A stretch of DNA of 42,181 bases, taken from positions 1 through 42,181 of IMG/VR virus record IMGVR_UViG_3300009610_000049. One strand, given 5' to 3'. The notes beneath the pieces were generated by a model that was not told the DNA's origin, did not search any database, and saw nothing but the letters and a program-made list of their open reading frames with translations. Position 1 is the first letter of the stretch. The number at the start of each line of letters is the position of its first letter. Positions 37,597 to 42,181 of this stretch are shown one piece after another. Source of the stretch: a virus. A program made the translations under genes and the position numbers.

Positions 37597-39534
37597 ATGG
37601 CTACCTACGATCAGCGAACCCTTGAAGCCCTAATGCAGTCCCTCCCCGAGCTAAAGCAGAAGCAGCGTAGGGCAGAAGAATTGAGGAAGGTACAAGGCCA
37701 GTTTCAGGAGCTTTCGCAGAAGCCGGGTGCGGGCAACTATGTTCCTACCCAGCGCGGCGGCCTTTATGAAACCGTGGCACGGTTCCGTCCCGACTATGCC
37801 CAGATGGCTAATCAAGCGGGTGGCGCATTGGGTGAATACCTTACAGGTCGTAAGGCAGATGAGGCACAAGGCCAGTATGATGAAGCGCAATCACAGGCCC
37901 TCCTAGGTGGCGTCCAGCAATACAGCCAGCCTCCGACCCCACAAGCGCCACCCCCGCCAATGCAGGGGCAGCAATTGGGCAGTCAGGGTTTGCAGGCTCC
38001 GGGCATGATGCAGCCGGGTATGGCCCCACAAGCCCCTTCCTCCCCCTTCGGGCCTCCCTCTGATATGGCTCCCCAGCCTCCGGGCCTTGGCACCCAACCG
38101 GGAGCCATGGGCGGCCTAGACGCGGCTGCGCAGGAACAGGGCGCAACCCCGACACAGGAAACGCTACGTGCTTACCTAGGTATGATCGGCGGCCCGGAGC
38201 TAAAGGATTACCTGCCGAAAGATAAGAGCGATGACCGGGTACAGTCCACGTTTACGGATGACTCCGGCGAGAAGTATCTAGTGATGGCAAGTGGTGACGT
38301 TCGTGGCACTGGCAAGCATGCTGATTTCGGCGGCCAGATCACTACGGATGAGACTACAGGTAAGCAGTTCATTACCGTCAAGACCGGTCGCTTCCGTGGG
38401 CAGTCGATTCCGCTGGATAGAATCGGAGATTTCTTGAGCGGTACAGCTACTATACCGGGTGGCTCTGAGCCATCTGCGCCATCGGCTCCTAGCCCCGCAC
38501 AGGTTCAGCCTTTGGATAGAGAAGGTTTGCATGCGCGCCAGCTTTCCGCTGAGTCGAACGGCAATCCAAATGCTGTGTCGCCTGTAGGTGCGCAAGGGCT
38601 CATGCAAATTATGCCTGAAACGGCCGCTGAACTGGAACAGGAAATGGGCGTTCCGCCGGGTAGCATCGCGGCTGATCCTGCTACCAATGAAAAGGCTGGT
38701 CGTCTGTATATGGACAAGCAGCTTGAAAGGTTTGGCGGTGATCAAGAGGCCGCACTGGCCGCTTATAACTGGGGTCCGGAGCGTGCAGAAGCATGGGTCG
38801 CTGCTGGCAAAGATCGTAGCCAACTGCCGGAGGAAACTCGTGGATACATCGAGAAAATTCTTGGACCGTCCGGTGCAACTGGAGCTTCCGTTTCCCCTGC
38901 CGGCGCTGTATCGGGAGGCCCCCGTAAACTCACAGCCGGAGAGAAGAAATTTAGCGAGGAACAATCCAAAGCCACAGTCGAAGCACAGACGGCACTAGGC
39001 AAGGCAGAAACCAATGCCTCTACGGGCCTGCGTGCCATTGATGATTTGCTCAAGACCGGAAGCGGCCTTGAAACCATTGCGGGCAAGCCCGGAACCCTGC
39101 TTGATTGGGGGGGTATTCCGGATGCACTGGCGCAGTACGCTATTCCCTTTGTCGCGTCTGGCGAAAAGGAAGCTACTGCGTATGCCAAGTGGGAAACTGT
39201 CAAGAGTACCGCATTCTTGGATGCTTTTGAATCCTTGCGGGGTGGCGGTCAGATCACGGAAGCCGAAGGTAACAAGGCCGAGAAGGCTAGGGCTGCTTTG
39301 AGCCGGTCTTTGCCCCCGGATGAGCTAAGAGTACAGCTAAAGAATTTGCGTGACGTAATAGAGGCTGGCTTGGCGCGTGCTAGGGCACGGGCAAGAGGCG
39401 ATTTCTCAGGTACTAATGCCCTTTCTGCGACTATTCCGGCGGGCACTACTTCACCGGCCACGGCTCCTATGCTCCGGGCACCAGAATCAAACCCCGATGA
39501 TGATGCGCTAGTCAATAAGTGGTTGGGGGGCTGA
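37597..39534 (+). CDS. Internal virion protein with lytic transglycosylase domain
   Basis: 645 residues. N-terminal 1-200 is a Gln/Pro-rich disordered region with PPTPQAPPPPMQGQQ. Residues about 305-425 are an SLT/goose-lysozyme-like transglycosylase: LSAESNGNPNAVS (catalytic Glu319), then PVGAQGLMQIMPETA and AALAAYNWGPERAEAW. It cleaves peptidoglycan locally during DNA entry. The C-terminal 200 residues are helical (TNASTGLRAIDDLLKTGSG, VQLKNLRDVIEAGLARARARARG). Lies in the ejection-protein block. Confidence 0.85.
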   Translation: MATYDQRTLEALMQSLPELKQKQRRAEELRKVQGQFQELSQKPGAGNYVPTQRGGLYETVARFRPDYAQMANQAGGALGEYLTGRKADEAQGQYDEAQSQALLGGVQQYSQPPTPQAPPPPMQGQQLGSQGLQAPGMMQPGMAPQAPSSPFGPPSDMAPQPPGLGTQPGAMGGLDAAAQEQGATPTQETLRAYLGMIGGPELKDYLPKDKSDDRVQSTFTDDSGEKYLVMASGDVRGTGKHADFGGQITTDETTGKQFITVKTGRFRGQSIPLDRIGDFLSGTATIPGGSEPSAPSAPSPAQVQPLDREGLHARQLSAESNGNPNAVSPVGAQGLMQIMPETAAELEQEMGVPPGSIAADPATNEKAGRLYMDKQLERFGGDQEAALAAYNWGPERAEAWVAAGKDRSQLPEETRGYIEKILGPSGATGASVSPAGAVSGGPRKLTAGEKKFSEEQSKATVEAQTALGKAETNASTGLRAIDDLLKTGSGLETIAGKPGTLLDWGGIPDALAQYAIPFVASGEKEATAYAKWETVKSTAFLDAFESLRGGGQITEAEGNKAEKARAALSRSLPPDELRVQLKNLRDVIEAGLARARARARGDFSGTNALSATIPAGTTSPATAPMLRAPESNPDDDALVNKWLGG

Positions 39535-39535
39535 A

Positions 39536-41071
39536 ATGCCTACACGTGACCAGATTCTACAGGCCCTCAAAGCTGCTGATGCGGCGGCGACTGCTGGCGA
39601 CCCATCGGCGGCCGTAGAAGCCCGCAAGCTAGCGCAAATGTATAAGGCTGCCCCGGCTGCCACGGCTCCTGCTGCGCCTGCACCCCAGCTTTCCATGGAA
39701 GAACGCATGGCAAATGCCGGTATCACTCCGGTGGACCCAACTGAGGGCATGAGTACAGGTGAAAAGCTGGCGGCTGGTGCTGGCGCTTCCGCTATGGGCA
39801 CGGTACGGCAGGTTCGCAGGCTGGGTAATCTAGGGGCCAAGCATATCCCCGGCGTGTCCCAGATAGCTCAGTGGATGGGCATGGATGCGGACAAGAATCT
39901 AGAGGCGCTAGATGAGGAAACAGCCGAGGCCCGTAGGTTGGAAGACCCTCTTATGCAAACCACGGCTGGTAAGGTCGGCCGGGTGGGCGGTGATATCGCA
40001 CAGGCTATTGCCCTCACGGCGGCCACTGGTGGCCTAGGTGCTGGCGGTATCGCTGCTGGTGGTGGTCGCGCACTGGCTAATGTGGCTGGGCGTGATGCGC
40101 TGGCGGGTGGCATACAGGGTGCTCTACAGGATACAGGCAAAGGCGAGTCTATCGGTAAGAATATCCTCACGAATGCTGCGCTAGGCGCTGCCCTTCCTGT
40201 AGGTGGAGCGGCATTGCGCAAGGCTAAGAAGGTGTCCGATGAGATTGGCCTTAGCACTGCTGCTAGGTTGGGTGTCGAAGCCATCGGTGCTATCCCGGTT
40301 GCTGGTGCCCCTGCCCGTGGCCTGCTGAACATTGCGGAGCGGCGTGAGGCTAACAAGCTAATGGCCCATGCCAATGCCTTGCGAGAACATAGCGCTAAGA
40401 CGGCCCCCCTACGCGCGGCTCATACAGAGGCCAAGCGCGAGGCTACGGCGGTTGCGAAAGAGCAGACCAAGGAAGTCAATAAAGCGGCTGGCGAAGCCTA
40501 CAAAGCACAGGTCGGCAAAATCAATGCGGAAGCGAAAGCAAAGGCTGGCAAGGCTTTGGAAGAGCTTACCACTGGTTTCCACGTTAAGATTACCCCTGCG
40601 GTAGCCCTCAAAGCTAAGAACCTAAAGAGCAAGTATGCAGGTATCCTAAAGGATAAGCCGGACCTTGCAAGGGCTTTGGATCAAATGACGATTCACGGAG
40701 CCAAGATGCCGGGTAAGGTTGCCGCTAGCATAAAGAGTAGTACCGGCGAAGCGGCAAGAGCTACGCGCGAGGGCAGGCAAGGACTACATGAAATCGAGCG
40801 CTTTGTTACGGACGCTATGTACGAGAATCTTCCAAAGGCTAAGGCGGATGCGTTGCGCGAAGCATTCGAGTCTTATGGCAAGGGCGCACGCTCTGAATTG
40901 ATGCCCCCGAAGCCAGGCCAGATTAGGATTAAACCCAACGTGCCAGAACTGAAGCTTCCGCCAGTGCCAATCAAGCCCGGAACCGGCCCTTATTCAAGAA
41001 CGAAAGCGCAGGCCGTTCGCACGGCGGCTCTTCGTGGCGCTGCCTTGCAGCGTAATCGTAAGGAGGATTAG
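39536..41071 (+). CDS. Putative ejection protein, Lys/Ala-rich
   Basis: 511 residues. After a short N-terminal helix comes a Pro/Ala linker (residues 35-55) and a Gly/Ala-rich hydrophobic stretch (GDIAQAIALTAATGGLGAGGIAAGGGRALANVAG; near 150-185) that could insert into a membrane. The C-terminal half is helical and Lys/Ala/Glu-rich (EAKREATAVAKEQTKEVNKAAGEAYKAQVGK), ending in a basic Arg/Lys tail. Third member of the ejection block, next to the tail fibre; likely travels into the cell with DNA. Precise family not known. Confidence 0.65.
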   Translation: MPTRDQILQALKAADAAATAGDPSAAVEARKLAQMYKAAPAATAPAAPAPQLSMEERMANAGITPVDPTEGMSTGEKLAAGAGASAMGTVRQVRRLGNLGAKHIPGVSQIAQWMGMDADKNLEALDEETAEARRLEDPLMQTTAGKVGRVGGDIAQAIALTAATGGLGAGGIAAGGGRALANVAGRDALAGGIQGALQDTGKGESIGKNILTNAALGAALPVGGAALRKAKKVSDEIGLSTAARLGVEAIGAIPVAGAPARGLLNIAERREANKLMAHANALREHSAKTAPLRAAHTEAKREATAVAKEQTKEVNKAAGEAYKAQVGKINAEAKAKAGKALEELTTGFHVKITPAVALKAKNLKSKYAGILKDKPDLARALDQMTIHGAKMPGKVAASIKSSTGEAARATREGRQGLHEIERFVTDAMYENLPKAKADALREAFESYGKGARSELMPPKPGQIRIKPNVPELKLPPVPIKPGTGPYSRTKAQAVRTAALRGAALQRNRKED

Positions 41072-41073
41072 TC

Positions 41074-42181
41074 ATGCCCCGTAATGGCTCTGGTGGATAC
41101 AGCCTCCCCGCTGGTATCAACCCGGTAGTTACCCAGACACTTATTACAAGTAACTGGGCTAATACTACCCTTAATGACGTGGCGGTGGCTCTGTCTAATA
41201 GCCTCGCCAAAGATGGGCAGACACTCCCTACCGCTAACCTGCCTATGGGTGGGTTCGCTCACACAGGTGCGGGCGATCCTGCTTCCCGTGATATGTATGA
41301 TACGCTAGGATACGTTCAGGACGGTAGGCATTTCCGTCTTACGAATGTGTCCGGTGTCAATCAAATCATAGCGACCTTGCCCGGTGGCGCTACGGCGCTA
41401 CAGGTGGGTCAGATCGTCCAGCTACTCCCGGCATCCAATAACACTGGCGCAACTACCCTCAATATCAATGGCATCGGTGCCAAGCCGGTTACTACCGATC
41501 TAGCTAATCCGCTGGGTGCCGGAAACCTAGTCGCCAACAGGCCCTATCTCCTGTCCTATACGGGTACGTCATGGGTGATGATTACTGCCGGTGGCGGTAG
41601 CTCGGGCATCGCTCAGGCCGCCATGAGCGGCTGGGACAGGCCCTCCGTGACCGGGCCGTACCCTCCGATCACACAGGTAGACGCGACGACTGTAGCCGTT
41701 CCTGCGGGCACTGGCAGAATCATCCGTCCGTCCGCCCGCGATTTGTCGGGTGTGACTGAGGTAGCGTGGGCTACCCAGAATGTAGTGCTTACTTCGGTAG
41801 CCACTGCATGGACTACCATACTGGGTGTCAATGCGTCCGGTCAGATAGTGCAATTCACGGGTAACTTTAACCCGGTCTGGGCGCGTGAGAATATCCTGAT
41901 CGGTAGTATCTCGCACGTGAATGGCGTGGTCAGCAAGATCAATACTATTCCTGCCATCTTTGGAGATATGACTTACGCCTCATTCGACGTAAGTAGCCTG
42001 CTGCACAATACGCTAATCAGTGGTGGGCGCGTCCTACCAAATGCCGCAAGCCCGTTCCATGTGGATTTGCAGGCGGGTAGCATCTTCACCCTAGGCGGGG
42101 ATGCGAACGACGTTAACGATCCCAACCGGCGCGATTTTCCGGCTGCCTTTGACCTGAGTTTCTTCCCGATCACAGGCACCA
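41074..42181 (+). CDS. Tail fibre, N-terminal part (continues at base 1)
   Basis: 361 codons up to the end overlap, in frame with 1-1854 once the 25-base overlap is collapsed. Start from an AGGAGG ribosome site (41061-41066) and MPRNGSGGYSLPAGINPVV. The N-terminal virion-attachment segment (GINPVVTQTLITSNWANTTLNDVA, then ANLPMGGFAHTGAGDPASRDMYDTL) is typical of phage fibres. A beta-rich region with QLLPASNNTGATTLNINGIG follows, then a module PITQVDATTVAVPAGTGRIIRP, which recurs in phage receptor-binding proteins. Two bases separate it from the ejection gene. Confidence 0.85.
   Translation, partial: MPRNGSGGYSLPAGINPVVTQTLITSNWANTTLNDVAVALSNSLAKDGQTLPTANLPMGGFAHTGAGDPASRDMYDTLGYVQDGRHFRLTNVSGVNQIIATLPGGATALQVGQIVQLLPASNNTGATTLNINGIGAKPVTTDLANPLGAGNLVANRPYLLSYTGTSWVMITAGGGSSGIAQAAMSGWDRPSVTGPYPPITQVDATTVAVPAGTGRIIRPSARDLSGVTEVAWATQNVVLTSVATAWTTILGVNASGQIVQFTGNFNPVWARENILIGSISHVNGVVSKINTIPAIFGDMTYASFDVSSLLHNTLISGGRVLPNAASPFHVDLQAGSIFTLGGDANDVNDPNRRDFPAAFDLSFFPITGT

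Noticed and set aside
38278-38964. Leftward 228-residue open frame
   Set aside because: Antisense to the transglycosylase gene; Ser/Arg/Cys-rich with no domain seen.
1-42181. tRNA genes, CRISPR arrays, insertion sequences, integrase and attachment sites
   Set aside because: Looked for cloverleaf-like sequences, regular spacer-repeat arrays, transposase and recombinase motifs and found none.

Overview
The window is an essentially complete genome of a double-stranded DNA phage with a short-tailed (podovirus) gene set. It is linearised inside the tail fibre gene. The last 25 bases repeat the first 25 with one mismatch. The tail fibre reading frame that opens at 41074 continues at base 1 only if that repeat is collapsed. 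The genome therefore closes as a circle of about 42,156 bp, as expected for a circularly permuted, headful-packaged phage or a circularly assembled metagenomic contig. The host is probably a Gram-negative proteobacterium: there are AGGAGG-type ribosome sites, consensus sigma-70 promoters, Sec signal peptides, a lipobox, and two copies of a parS sequence in the form reported for Pseudomonas-type chromosomes. No integrase, repressor, tRNA, CRISPR array or RNA polymerase gene was recognised.

The circle has two transcription units. The rightward (late, virion) unit runs 20080 -> 42181 -> 1 -> 2341. In order it encodes a small leader ORF, small and large terminase, portal, small structural proteins, a zinc-ribbon protein, scaffold, major capsid protein, a very large adhesin with six Ig-like repeats, a lipoprotein, a small membrane protein, tail-tube and tail-stabilising proteins, a GNAT acetyltransferase, three ejection/internal virion proteins (one with an S74 chaperone domain, one with a lytic transglycosylase), the long S74 tail fibre and a small Ig-like tail protein. 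Neighbouring genes mostly touch or overlap, which suggests translational coupling.

The leftward (early/middle) unit runs 19183 -> 2464. It starts with small genes of unknown function and a DUF932 protein, followed by a run of about a dozen small genes. The replication module comes next: SNF2-type helicase, a putative ssDNA-binding protein, family A DNA polymerase, primase-polymerase/D5-like helicase and VRR-NUC nuclease. It ends with two Sec-exported proteins that have their own strong promoter, then two small genes. The two units converge on a terminator at 2357-2387 and diverge from a roughly 900-bp non-coding control region at 19184-20079.

The control region holds the most striking signal. 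Two copies of the ParB-binding palindrome parS (19731-19746 and 19801-19816) lie 70 bp apart, with GCATGC-type palindromes around them, and no parA or parB gene was recognised in the phage. A second signal is a set of leftward sigma-70-like promoters. Some abut a shared 10-mer, GAYGAACGGT; others carry their own dyad or direct repeats. This looks like an uncharacterised regulatory circuit. All functional names come from reading motifs by eye; no database search was possible.
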